Origin: Nostoc sp. CHAB 5834 | GTDB lineage: Bacteria; Cyanobacteriota; Cyanobacteriia; Cyanobacteriales; Nostocaceae | Direction: 5' to 3' | NCBI GenBank assembly: GCA_020829485.1 | Contig: JAIVFU010000044.1 | Location: 1-58,356, forward strand | DNA: 58,356 nucleotides | Shown here: positions 18,401-26,370 of the stretch, piece after piece | Layout of the letters: each line of letters begins with the position of its first letter | How positions within the stretch are numbered: the first letter of the stretch is position 1 | Program-made: the position numbers and the translations under genes | The notes under the pieces: generated by a model | The model's input: the letters and a program-made list of their open reading frames with translations, nothing else | Told to the model about the DNA's origin: nothing | Databases searched by the model: none

Positions 18401-19604
18401 GGTAGAGGAGCCAAAAATTACCACTCTCAATGGGGGCAATATTACAATTAGTAGTAGTAATTTAACGCTCCTCAAGCTTAGGGATGAGGTAGAGGAGCCA
18501 AAAATTACCACTCTCAATGGGGGCAATATTACAATTAGTAGTAGTAATTTAACGCTCCTCAGTAATGATACGGTAAGAGAGCCAAAAATCACCCTAGCAC
18601 TTAATAATAGTGATAGCGTATTCAACCTTGGCGGTGCTGCAACCCCTGTGCAGTTCGTCCTTAAGAGTGCAAGTCCTGGTGTTGTCAACGAAATTGGACT
18701 GTTTATTCTAGACGATGATCAAGGCACCATCGATGGCATTACGCCCAAGGATTCCAACTACACTCAGGCGGCGCTGGCACGTTCTCGCAGTATCTTCTCA
18801 ACTTTAGGAAATTCACCCAACGGCTTTGATAGCAACCTCACTCGAACTCTCGACCTCGATGGTGGTATTAGTTTTCGCCTATTACTAGTACAAAACGGCA
18901 CCCTCGATGGTTTGCGGAACGGTACAATATCACTGTCACAATTGCGGCTATCTTCTCCTACTTCCTTGCAAGTTTCTGATGCAGGAAACAGCAACTTTGA
19001 CCTGCGTTTTGAGGATAGTCCTGGGAGTGGTCAGTTCAACGATGCGGTAGTACAAATGCAACTGGGAACACAAGCTGACAAACCCATAGGCACTGCCCTA
19101 CAAGACCAGCAGGAAGGTGAGGTGTTGGACTTGCGTGGACTGATAGGTATGCAGAATGCAACATTTACGGTTAACCGTGAGGCGGCATATAACAACTTTG
19201 TCGGTTTTTTTCGTGTGGCGGATGTCAAAGGTGGCATCGATACCAACGGTGACGGCATAGGGGATTTGCTACCCGGACAAGCAGGCTATGGAGAGGCGGC
19301 AGTGAAGAACCGTGTTGGCGGCATTGACCTGAGTGTGGGGAACCAGGGTAAAGCAACTTTTACAGGTCAGTTTGAGGCTGGCTCAGTATTTGCACCATTT
19401 CTCATCGTTAATGGGACACCAGAACAACTTCTTGACAGCAACCCCAATAATAACCCGGCAATTTACTTCCCATATCTGGGTGCAAATTCGGACAAAGTAG
19501 ACCATGTGCGGATGTTAAGCAACAATGTTTTCGGCTTTGAGGACTTGTCCAATGGCGGCGATCAAGATTTCAATGACATCCTCGTTAGCGTGAAGTTCGG
19601 CTAA
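15411..19604 (+). CDS. Large SBBP beta-propeller / Calx-beta / DUF4114 protein, probably secreted
   Basis: A 1397-residue repetitive protein. Residues about 5-400 hold about six SBBP repeats (pattern LWAQKLGG ... GNTYVTG.F..TATFG ... D.FI.KLDS.GN). About 410-575 is a Calx-beta-like region with a partly duplicated half (NFNIGGNATFNTDY, NFNIGSNATYNTDY, ending ITNDD). About 580-980 holds a second set of about six SBBP repeats. The C-terminus (about 1060-1397) matches DUF4114, ending FEDLSNGGDQDFNDILVSV. No N-terminal signal peptide is visible; such proteins are usually exported by type I secretion using a C-terminal signal, which is inferred here. It may be a cell-surface, adhesion or sheath protein. 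A perfect 87-bp tandem duplication lies at 18385-18558. Shadow frames on both strands within it are by-products. Confidence 0.9.
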   Translation: MNNINNVLWAQQLGGTFPDVGISIAADTLGNTYVTGAFNGTATFGNTTLTSTSFGYSDAFIAKFDSNKNVLWAQKLGGTLTDFGLGITVDEAGNSYATGSFSGTASFGSTTLTSAGNEDGFITKLDSSGNVLWAQKLGSMSSGSGIGITTDAIGNIYATGALNANLDINNSTSLSTSDTFIRKLDQNGNILWTKNLGGTSPDSSFGITNDKDGNTYVSGFFSTTATFDNITLTSVGNNDAFITKLDSSGNFLWAKNLSDDRGRGIIVDETGNAYFTGYFSDSAIFGSTTFSSAGNADAFVAKLNNNGNTLWARNLGGTESDEGYGIVADEVGNIYVSGIFSGTGTFGNTTLSSTGDSDTFIAKLDSNGNVLSAQKFGDVSTDLGTGIAGSITINNGGNLILISRDTVEQPKISLVLTPNSVAEDGSNNLIYTFTRDGDTTNPQKVNFNIGGNATFNTDYIIVATNTFTNINGILTFATPTVTINQTADNPQTVNFNIGSNATYNTDYTIVGTNTFTSFNGTVAFKAGDTTATVTIDPTADTRFEADETVSLTLASGTGYTIATSEAVTGEITNDDTQINLAVNNVLWAKQLGGTSYDVGWGITADASGNTYVMGDFSDTVTFGNTSLTSGAGNDSFIAKLDSSGNVLWAQKLGGSSYRTSSGITIDSSGNSYATGFFFAPATFGNITLTSAGLGDAFITKLDSSGNFLWAQQLGGTSYDIAMGIGVDSSGNSYVTGSFDDTATFGNITLTSTGDDDGFITKLDSRGNFLWAQQLGGTSYASGEAIASDGAGNTYVTGYFSDTATFGNTTLTSTGRGDGFITKLDSNGNFLWAQKLGDGSQGKGITIDSSGNTYVTGNIYVAGNFDESITKLDSSGKFIWAKKLDGNVSEVTGITVDNSGNIYVTGSFYDTATFGSITLISAGDGDEDAFIAKLDSNGKFLSAQNFGGTSDDRGLDITSDGKGNIYATGGFDNTATFDNTSLTSTGSIDTFVVKLRDEVEEPKITTLNGGNITISSSNLTLLKLRDEVEEPKITTLNGGNITISSSNLTLLSNDTVREPKITLALNNSDSVFNLGGAATPVQFVLKSASPGVVNEIGLFILDDDQGTIDGITPKDSNYTQAALARSRSIFSTLGNSPNGFDSNLTRTLDLDGGISFRLLLVQNGTLDGLRNGTISLSQLRLSSPTSLQVSDAGNSNFDLRFEDSPGSGQFNDAVVQMQLGTQADKPIGTALQDQQEGEVLDLRGLIGMQNATFTVNREAAYNNFVGFFRVADVKGGIDTNGDGIGDLLPGQAGYGEAAVKNRVGGIDLSVGNQGKATFTGQFEAGSVFAPFLIVNGTPEQLLDSNPNNNPAIYFPYLGANSDKVDHVRMLSNNVFGFEDLSNGGDQDFNDILVSVKFG
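18385..18558 (+). repeat. Perfect 87-bp tandem duplication inside a coding sequence
   Basis: 18385-18471 and 18472-18558 are identical. The unit encodes 29 residues including LRDEVEEPKITTLNGGNI, so it extends the linker between the second SBBP block and the DUF4114 domain without shifting the frame. Complete identity implies a recent or gene-converted event. Confidence 0.97.
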
Positions 19605-19632
19605 TTTGGGTAGATATAAATAAGTAGATAAA

Positions 19633-19798
19633 CAAAATTAATTACACAATGTCATTGCGAATGCAGCGTAAAGCCTTCGGCATAGCTTCGCTTAACGCGC
19701 AGGGTCTACAAGAGTTGCGAAATGTTGGCGGAGCACGCAACTCTAAGAGAGGCTTCGCCAACGCTCGCAATGACTGTAATTAATTTTGTTTTCTCACT
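19633..19798. mobile_element. 166-bp MITE-like element
   Basis: Outer ends CAAAATTAATTAC and its inverse GTAATTAATTTTG are followed inward by a shared block (TCATTGCGA against TCGCAATGA). The interior has further short dispersed-repeat blocks (GGCTTCGCCAACGC). It fills half of the gap between the SBBP gene and the next small gene. Confidence 0.82.
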
Positions 19799-19915
19799 CA
19801 GATATCGCTCATTTAGTACAAATATACTATAGTAGAGATAGCGTTCACAGAGCCTAGCCAAATATATAACGGCTGTGTGAAAACCTTCTGGAAGATGGAT
19901 TCAAGGGTTAGTTCG

Positions 19916-20185
19916 ATGATGAAGCATTACATTCTCAACCTCAATCCGACTGCCAAGCATGAATGGGATCGGTGTATTTTACGTGATCCGTTGACTGCCA
20001 AACGCCCAGACATTGCCAAATTAATTGCTGAAGCGGTTGGTGCTGATACAGGCAGTTATTTAGTGAGCGTAAATATCGAAGTTCAAGTTTTGCAGCAAGC
20101 CGCAGTCCCTCAAGCCGAACAACTCTCGCTTTCATTTCCAGAAGTGAGTGTGCCGTCACAACCACAACTGCGGGAAGCGGCTTGA
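19916..20185 (+). CDS. Small protein of unknown function, 89 aa
   Basis: The frame is open from GTG 19877; ATG 19916 is chosen as start because the predicted protein (MMKHYILNLNPTAKHEWDRC ...) then begins with its structured part. ATG 19895 is an alternative. The first 60 residues have mixed helix/strand character (LIAEAVGADTGSYLVSVNIE); the tail is low-complexity Pro/Gln/Ala. I do not recognise a family. It is followed after 37 bp by a copy of the GTTTGTAGTAAGG repeat and is convergent with the glycosyltransferase genes. Confidence 0.55.
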   Translation: MMKHYILNLNPTAKHEWDRCILRDPLTAKRPDIAKLIAEAVGADTGSYLVSVNIEVQVLQQAAVPQAEQLSLSFPEVSVPSQPQLREAA

Positions 20186-20222
20186 TGCGATCTGTGTAAC
20201 CAGTTTAGTGTAGCTAAGGAGG

Positions 20223-20279
20223 GTTTGTAGTAAGGACTTTAGTCCGGGATTTTTAAGCACTTAAGTGCTTACTACGAAC
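20223..20279. repeat. Copy of the GTTYGTAGTAAG repeat family
   Basis: A 57-bp element with ends GTTTGTAGTAAG and CTTACTACGAAC and two internal hairpins (GGACTTTAGTCC and AAGCACTTAAGTGCTT). It lies between two convergent genes. Confidence 0.85.
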
Positions 20280-20299
20280 TCATCAAAATTAATAGACTA

Positions 20300-21460
20300 C
20301 TAGAATCTTTGGGATAGCAGTTGGGCAATTTGCTGATTAATAATTGCAACGTCAAAACGCCCACTAGCTGTAGTCCGGGCATTATTGGCTATAGTTGCAG
20401 TTATTTCCGTCTCTTGAAGACAGGTGATTATTACTTGTGCAAGTTCCTGGGGTTCTCCTGGTGTAACTAGAAAACCATTAAGTCCATGTTCTACTAATTC
20501 CATTACACCGCCAGCTTTTGCTGCAACTACAGGTTTTCCACATAGCATCGCCTCAACAATCACTCTGCCAAAAGGTTCTGGGGAAGTAGAGGTATGTGCT
20601 ACCAAGTCACAAGCTGCCATTAACTGAGGAATATCAGAACGAAATCCTAAAAATTTGACGCGGTTTTCTAATCCCAGTTCAGCAACTTGTTGGTGTAACT
20701 GTTGCACGTAATCTTGTTCGCCAAACAATGCATCACCCACTAAAATCGCTGTCACCTCTGGCGGACATTTCGCAAGGGCATCAATTAAAATATGCTGCCC
20801 TTTCCAAGGTGCAAGACGGCTAAAGTGTCCGACTACAAATTTTCCTTGCAATCCTAACTGTTGTTGTAATTTATTAATATTAGACTCATCAGTTTGATAA
20901 TTTTTTGGTTCAAAGCCGTTATAGACAACTTCGATAATATCTGTGCGTCCTCCCGCTTGTATAAAGGCTGTTTTACTAGCTTGAGAATTAGCAATTACTA
21001 ATGATGCAAAACGATTAGCTAAGTTAACAGCAATGCGAAGATTCGTTTGGCTAAAATGTTCTTTGGAAAGGATATCATGTAAATGATAAACCAGAGGGCG
21101 ACGGCTGAATAAACTTGCTAATGCTCCGACAACTAATGCTTTTTGGGTGTTGGCATAGATTAAATCGTATTCACGCGCTATTTTAACTACTTTAGTAATC
21201 AAAGGTGCAAGTTGCGCCAAACTCTTTAATCCTTGCACTAAACTGCTTTCTTTGCGAACTTGAATTGCTTGAGTTGCAAGAACTTCTACTGGGATATGAT
21301 TTTGCTGCAATAAATCTTTAAATGGCCCATCTGCAAATAAACCTACCAAAGCGCGATGCCTACGGCAGGCATTGCCAACGCCATAAGGTTTAGCAATATC
21401 TATTAAACACAATTCTGCGCCGCCTGGTTTACCACTTTGGTCTAGAAAAAAAATTCTCAT
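20300..21460 (-). CDS. GT4-family glycosyltransferase
   Basis: A 386-residue GT-B fold glycosyltransferase. The N-terminal acceptor domain has LDQSGKPGGAELCLIDIAKP; the C-terminal nucleotide-sugar domain has VGHFSRLAPWKGQHILIDAL, VKFLGFRSDIPQLMAACDLV and the family-4 E-x7-E signature in PEPFGRVIVEAMLCGKPVVA. It probably transfers a sugar from an NDP-sugar (possibly GDP-mannose or UDP-glucose) to a cell-surface glycan or lipid; donor and acceptor are unknown. Residues about 28-38 (VGNACRRHRA) are encoded by a dispersed repeat at 21352-21380 and break an otherwise conserved loop. It is probably co-transcribed with the next GT4 gene upstream (gap about 210 bp, with a repeat in it). Confidence 0.9.
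   Translation of the reverse strand: MRIFFLDQSGKPGGAELCLIDIAKPYGVGNACRRHRALVGLFADGPFKDLLQQNHIPVEVLATQAIQVRKESSLVQGLKSLAQLAPLITKVVKIAREYDLIYANTQKALVVGALASLFSRRPLVYHLHDILSKEHFSQTNLRIAVNLANRFASLVIANSQASKTAFIQAGGRTDIIEVVYNGFEPKNYQTDESNINKLQQQLGLQGKFVVGHFSRLAPWKGQHILIDALAKCPPEVTAILVGDALFGEQDYVQQLHQQVAELGLENRVKFLGFRSDIPQLMAACDLVAHTSTSPEPFGRVIVEAMLCGKPVVAAKAGGVMELVEHGLNGFLVTPGEPQELAQVIITCLQETEITATIANNARTTASGRFDVAIINQQIAQLLSQRF
21352..21380. repeat. Dispersed repeat embedded in frame in a glycosyltransferase gene
   Basis: The sequence GCGATGCCTACGGCAGGC with following ATTGCCAACGC is of the same short dispersed type as the copies at 1220-1248 and 36861-36880. It adds about ten residues (VGNACRRHRA) to the protein without shifting the frame. 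Confidence 0.65.
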
Positions 21461-21671
21461 TAAACCTCTATTTTAGCTAATTTGACCTATGCAGCACCCT
21501 TAATATCTATTACAATCATTTGTTTCTGACTTTTCACAATATCTGGAAAACCTCTCTCTAAATCTCTCTCTTAAGAGGAGAGAGACTTTGAATTTTCCCC
21601 CTTTCCGCGACGAGTTGGGGGTTAGGTGAATTGTTAGCTTTTCCACATAACGTGAAAAGTCAGTCAATTGT

Positions 21672-22841
21672 TTAAGCTAATAAAATCTTCCGTACTTGTT
21701 GGGCGATTTGATTCCAGTCGTAGTTTGTGGTAGCGTACTGGCGACAGGCTTCTCGTGAAGGTATGGGGATATTTCCCAAAAGCACTTGCTCTAATTTTTC
21801 AGCAATGGCTGAGGCTTCTGTTGAAGTAGTAATTAAATCGGGTGAAAATCCTGATAAAATTTCTGGCATTCCTCCGACTGGGGTACATAAAACAGGAGTG
21901 CCACAGGCTAGAGACTCAATTATTACTAATCCGAATCCTTCAAAAGATTGGCTAGGCATGACAGTTAATTCAGCAGCTTGATAAGCTATAGGTAATTGCT
22001 CATCAGGTAGAAAACCTAAAAATTTAACGTTGTCGTCTAGTCCTAATTCTGTAGCCTGTTGTTGTAGTGCAGCTTGAATGTGACCACGACCTGCGATCGC
22101 AAGCCAAACATCTGGTATTCTGGGCTTAATTATAGCCAGCGCTTGCAATAATTTGTCAACTCCGGTTCGATGTACTAAGCGGCGTGATGTAAATATGATC
22201 CGGCGATTACTTGGCCAGCCTAGCTTTGTACAAGCTTCTTGGGGTGATAAATTTGGCTGAAACCAGTTAATATCAACTCCACCAGGAATAATATTAATTT
22301 TGCTCCACGGTACTTGATATTTATCATGTAGAATTTTACCAAATGCTTTGCTCAAAACAATGAAGCGATCGCAGTGATTATAAGTGTTTTGTTCTATTAG
22401 CCAGTGCTTGATTAAAAGGCTAAGGTTTTTATTAACCACTTCTTGCTGACTCTCAGAAGCCCAAGGGCCATGAAAGTTAAAAGTAACTGGTACTCTCTTT
22501 GGTAAAATATCTAAAAGAGGAAAGCTATATAATGCAAAGTGCAAATTAATAGCATCTGGTTTACTTGTTCTTGTTTTCTGAAAATTAGTGCGAATAGACC
22601 ATAATCTTTGCCAAATAGCACTGTCGGGACTTGCTAAATTAGTCAACTTAATCGGCGAATTTATTTCAGCTTCTGGTAAACCGACTCCGCATAATTCAAC
22701 CTGGTCTTTATTTGCAGCTAATTTATGAGTTAGTTCATAAATATATCTTTCTAATCCTCCTGGACTTTTGGGAAACCAGCCTAATCCAAGGGTGAGAATA
22801 GATGCAGATGATGAAGTAAAATTTTCCGGTTTATTTTCCAC
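21672..22841 (-). CDS. GT4-family glycosyltransferase
   Basis: A glycosyltransferase of about 389 residues. The frame extends upstream to a TTG at 22895, but GTG at 22841 is preferred because GGAG lies 8 bases before it and because the upstream part enters a MITE. The N-terminal domain starts LGLGWFPKSPGGLERYIYEL. The donor domain has IIFTSRRLVHRTGVDKLLQA, VKFLGFLPDEQLPIAYQAAE and the E-x7-E motif in SFEGFGLVIIESLACGTPVL. It probably builds a surface polysaccharide together with the neighbouring GT4 enzyme. Donor and acceptor are unknown. Confidence 0.9.
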   Translation of the reverse strand: MENKPENFTSSSASILTLGLGWFPKSPGGLERYIYELTHKLAANKDQVELCGVGLPEAEINSPIKLTNLASPDSAIWQRLWSIRTNFQKTRTSKPDAINLHFALYSFPLLDILPKRVPVTFNFHGPWASESQQEVVNKNLSLLIKHWLIEQNTYNHCDRFIVLSKAFGKILHDKYQVPWSKINIIPGGVDINWFQPNLSPQEACTKLGWPSNRRIIFTSRRLVHRTGVDKLLQALAIIKPRIPDVWLAIAGRGHIQAALQQQATELGLDDNVKFLGFLPDEQLPIAYQAAELTVMPSQSFEGFGLVIIESLACGTPVLCTPVGGMPEILSGFSPDLITTSTEASAIAEKLEQVLLGNIPIPSREACRQYATTNYDWNQIAQQVRKILLA

Positions 22842-22888
22842 TGATGTGTCTCCTATAAATATATTAAAACAGTAGTAGTCTGTCTTTG

Positions 22889-23086
22889 GTATCAACTTAA
22901 GTTATAAATAGCTTAACTGTTGCCTAAACTCACCCGCCTAGAACTAAAGTTCTAGGCTAATAGCTAAAGTCTACTGAAGTAGACTAAAGATTTTTGGATA
23001 TATATTTAGTCATCTGAAGATGACTTTCGCTATTAGCAAGGAATTGAAGTTCCTTGCGGGACATAGCTTTTACGTTAAGTTGACAC
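22889..23086. mobile_element. 198-bp MITE of the GTGTCAACTTAA family
   Basis: Left end GTATCAACTTAA (one mismatch to the family), right end TTAAGTTGACAC at 23075-23086. Internal hairpins include TCTACTGAAGTAGA and GTCATCTGAAGATGAC. It accounts for the first third of the 696-bp gap between the glycosyltransferase and the 792-aa propeller gene. The remaining 450 bp (23087-23537) is very AT-rich, without a gene, and should contain the latter's promoter. Confidence 0.88.
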
Positions 23087-23537
23087 CAATGCACATCTGT
23101 GCGCCACTACAGCATGTTTTTAAGCTAAATCATTAGAATAAATACACATTACCAACAAGACTTATATATAGAACACCAATTTATAAACTATTTATATGTC
23201 AACGTCAACAATGAAAAAAAATTGTATTTTTATTAACTACATAACACTGAATTCGAGACATCTGATACCTGCCAATTAACGAAGGTGAATCCTAGAGAAA
23301 ACCACTATAAATTGATAATTATGGAATTATTCTGTATTAATATTTACCAGATAACCTTGCTTTTCAGTAAAAATTAATACCTTGAATAAGGATGTCAATA
23401 TATTAGCTGAATAATCACAATCATAAGGTAAATATTGTAAAGAATATATAAAGTTGTGGGTTGTTTATAATAATTATATTTTTTGCGGATTACCGAAAAA
23501 ATGATTGTATATAAATAATTAAAAGCTTAAAAAGTAT

Positions 23538-25916
23538 ATGAAAAATAAATTACTGGCGCAGTTAATAAAACTCCGTCACCAACTCAACCAGTATCTTAAA
23601 AAAATATTTAAGATTAGATATATACAAAAAAGTAAACCTTTCAAGTTTTTACTCAGTCTGACTGTTGGAGTAATTGTTACTACTCTTGGAATTACAACAG
23701 ACTGGGCGACAACTGGAACACGCACGCTTATCTACAAAACCTCGTCGATAAGTAATACTATTGGCAGTGAAAATCTGCTAGTACAAAACAATACTGAAAT
23801 ACCCACACTTACACACAAAGAAATCTCGATAAGTAATACTATTGCCAGTGAAAATCTGCTAGTACAAAACAATACAAAAACATCCACACCTACCTATAAA
23901 ACATCGTGGATAGGTAATACGATTGGCAGTGGAAATCTGCGCGTACAAAACAATATTGAGGCAATGTATGTTGCTTCTGATGGCACAGTTTATACTAACA
24001 GCCATTGGGATGAGGCGGGAATGGAAGCAGCCATCTATAAAGATGGTAAGGTTATTGGTGCTATTGAGGATACTCACGGCTGGAGTCGTGGAGGTGGCAA
24101 AGCTGTAACAGTAAATAGTAAATATATTTACATTGCCATGACTCAGGGATCGAAGGGCAAAACCAATGAAGATTACCCAGCAGAAGGAACAACTTGGCAT
24201 TGCGTTAGACGCTATGATTTGTCGGGAAAACCTGCGCCTTTTCCTAATGGGCGTGGCTGGGATAAAAGTATGGTGATTGCCAGTACTAAAAGTGAAGTCA
24301 CTGGATTAGCAACTGTGGGAAACGAGTTGTATGTGAGTGATTTTGCTACTAACCGGATTCGTGTTTATGATACTGATACGATGAAGGAACTCCGCAGCTT
24401 TACCGTTGCTAATCCGGGAGCAATAACTATTGATCCACAAAAAAATCTCTGGATTATTCAAAGCAAAAATGGTAGTAAGCCTGCCAAGATTTTACATTAT
24501 TCGCTGAGTGGAAAGCAATTAGCCCAAGAGATTGCAGATGTCGTTGAACCAACTGCGATCGCAATCGATCATCAAGGTAAGCTGTTGGTGGCAGAAAATG
24601 GCCCACGTCAGCAAATGTTGATTTATGACATCAAAGATCAGCCGACGCAGGTGAGTAGTTTCGGTGTTAAAGGCGGTATCTATGCAGAAGTTCCTGGTGA
24701 AGTTCGAGATTTAAAACTTTATGGACTTACCGGAGTTGGTACAGATGCTTCAGGCAATATCTATATAAATAGTAATGGCTTCAACAAATCAGGAACAGAT
24801 TTGCGGAAATTTTCGCCATCGGGAAAACTAATATGGCGATCGCTGGGATTGATATTCGTCGATAATGCAGATGCCGATCCTAAAACTGATGGTGTAGATT
24901 TATTCACCAAACAAGAACACTATCTGATGGATTACAGTAAGGCTGCTGGTAAGCAATGGACTTACAAAGCTTATACTTTAAATGCTTTCAAATATCCTCA
25001 AGATCCCCGTCTGCATACATCGCCAGATGGAACCTTTGTTCGCCGCATCCAAGGAAAGCGGTTTCTGTTCCTCACAGATATGTATAACAGCTTTCTGCAA
25101 ATATATCGTTTCAATCCAGACACAGACGGGAAAGTTGCCATACCAGCCGGAATGTTTGTTGGTAGCAATGGCGCAGATAAACCATTTATCAAGGGAAATT
25201 GGCCACCGAATCAACCAAAACAAGGGGAATGGATCTGGCGCGATCGCAACGGAAATGGCAAATTTGAAAAGAACGAATATGATACCAGCAAAGATTATCC
25301 CTATATCGGCGGCTGGTGGGTAGACAGCAAAGGAGATGTTTGGAAAGCTTTGCGAACAGAAGATGGCATCCGCCACTATCCTTTAAAGGGAATAGATGCT
25401 AAAGGCAACCCCATCTACAGCTATAGTTCGATGGAAAAGCAAACTACTCCCAAGATATTTAACGACTTACGGCGGATTGAATATTTCCCCCAAACAGATA
25501 CTATGTATTTGTCAGGCTTTACAGGAGATCACCCTGCATTCGGTGACGATACTGGAGTTGCTGGATCTGAGATTGCCCGTTTTGACAACTGGAGTAAAGG
25601 AAATCGTACTCCCCGTTGGCGAATTGTGATTCCCTACGACACCATCGGTAAACGCGAAGTATCTACGGCGGCAATGAGTGTGGCGGGAGACTATGTATTT
25701 GCCGTGACAGTCAAAACCGCAGAGGTATATGTCTATAATGCCAAGACAGGAGCGCAAGTACAACAGTTAAAACCAGGCCCAGAAGTTGGCAGCGAAAGTG
25801 GCTGGATTGATATACCCTACGGTATCCGCGCTTTTCGTCGTTCAAATGGTGAGCATCTGGTATTTGTGGAAGAAAATTGGAAAGGAAAAGTAATTATCTA
25901 TCGGCTGCCGGGATAA
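23538..25916 (+). CDS. Exported NHL/SMP-30-like beta-propeller protein with triplicated N-terminal segment
   Basis: A 792-residue protein. An N-terminal basic region is followed by one hydrophobic segment (FLLSLTVGVIVTTLGITTDW, about residues 37-57), a signal anchor or uncleaved signal. Residues about 68-142 contain three copies of a 27-residue unit (ISNTIGSENLLVQNN, ISNTIASENLLVQNN, IGNTIGSGNLRVQNN). The remainder is propeller-like with repeated blades (VTGLATVGNELYVSDFATNR, AIAIDHQGKLLVAENGP, GVGTDASGNIYINSNGF), as in gluconolactonase/NHL-type proteins. The conserved opening EAMYVASDGTVYTNSHWDEA resembles proteins known from other bacterial groups such as planctomycetes. It is likely periplasmic or surface-exposed and may bind or process carbohydrate; no enzyme activity can be assigned. 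Confidence 0.8.
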   Translation: MKNKLLAQLIKLRHQLNQYLKKIFKIRYIQKSKPFKFLLSLTVGVIVTTLGITTDWATTGTRTLIYKTSSISNTIGSENLLVQNNTEIPTLTHKEISISNTIASENLLVQNNTKTSTPTYKTSWIGNTIGSGNLRVQNNIEAMYVASDGTVYTNSHWDEAGMEAAIYKDGKVIGAIEDTHGWSRGGGKAVTVNSKYIYIAMTQGSKGKTNEDYPAEGTTWHCVRRYDLSGKPAPFPNGRGWDKSMVIASTKSEVTGLATVGNELYVSDFATNRIRVYDTDTMKELRSFTVANPGAITIDPQKNLWIIQSKNGSKPAKILHYSLSGKQLAQEIADVVEPTAIAIDHQGKLLVAENGPRQQMLIYDIKDQPTQVSSFGVKGGIYAEVPGEVRDLKLYGLTGVGTDASGNIYINSNGFNKSGTDLRKFSPSGKLIWRSLGLIFVDNADADPKTDGVDLFTKQEHYLMDYSKAAGKQWTYKAYTLNAFKYPQDPRLHTSPDGTFVRRIQGKRFLFLTDMYNSFLQIYRFNPDTDGKVAIPAGMFVGSNGADKPFIKGNWPPNQPKQGEWIWRDRNGNGKFEKNEYDTSKDYPYIGGWWVDSKGDVWKALRTEDGIRHYPLKGIDAKGNPIYSYSSMEKQTTPKIFNDLRRIEYFPQTDTMYLSGFTGDHPAFGDDTGVAGSEIARFDNWSKGNRTPRWRIVIPYDTIGKREVSTAAMSVAGDYVFAVTVKTAEVYVYNAKTGAQVQQLKPGPEVGSESGWIDIPYGIRAFRRSNGEHLVFVEENWKGKVIIYRLPG
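23742..23955 (+). repeat. Three in-frame 81-bp repeats
   Basis: The block containing GTAATACTATTGGCAGTG recurs with a period of exactly 81 bp (anchor positions 23751, 23832 and 23913). The third copy is more diverged and continues into the conserved propeller domain, so it is probably the ancestral one. Confidence 0.9.
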
Positions 25917-25957
25917 GCGTTTAATATCGTGTGCGCTTAAAAAAGGTTTAGGGAATA

Positions 25958-26187
25958 GCTATAGCAATCCTATCTGATTTGTAAAAATTCGCGGTGTCGA
26001 GATCCACAACTTATCAAAAAAAACGAAGAGCTAACTTTTCACGAATAATTTAGGATTGCTATAGCCGTCCTAAATCATTTGCGAAAATTATATATCTCTT
26101 TCTTCTTTCTTCACTTTGCGCCCTTTGCGTACTTTGCGGTTCGTTTCCTTATCTATATTTTTCACGAATCAAATAGGACTGCTATAG
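25958..26187. repeat. Two adjacent MITE-like elements
   Basis: 25958-26065 is bounded by GCTATAGCAATCCTAT and its near inverse; 26060-26187 is bounded by CTATAGCCGTCCTAAAT and its near inverse, sharing the junction. Both have inner ends resembling TTCACGAAT. They fill most of the 454-bp gap 25917-26370; a Nostoc-type CTACTCCCTACTCCCC block follows at about 26247-26263. Confidence 0.75.
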
Positions 26188-26370
26188 GACTAATAATTGA
26201 TTTCTGAAAAAGCTCGGTACAGCTCGAAAAGCCTAATTCCTTGTTCCCTACTCCCTACTCCCCGCCCATGTAGATAATTTCAAAAATCAAATACGATTCC
26301 TATATATATGTAGGGAGATATGTGATTAAATATATCGCAGGTTGAATAAATAAATTAAGCATAATGCTTC

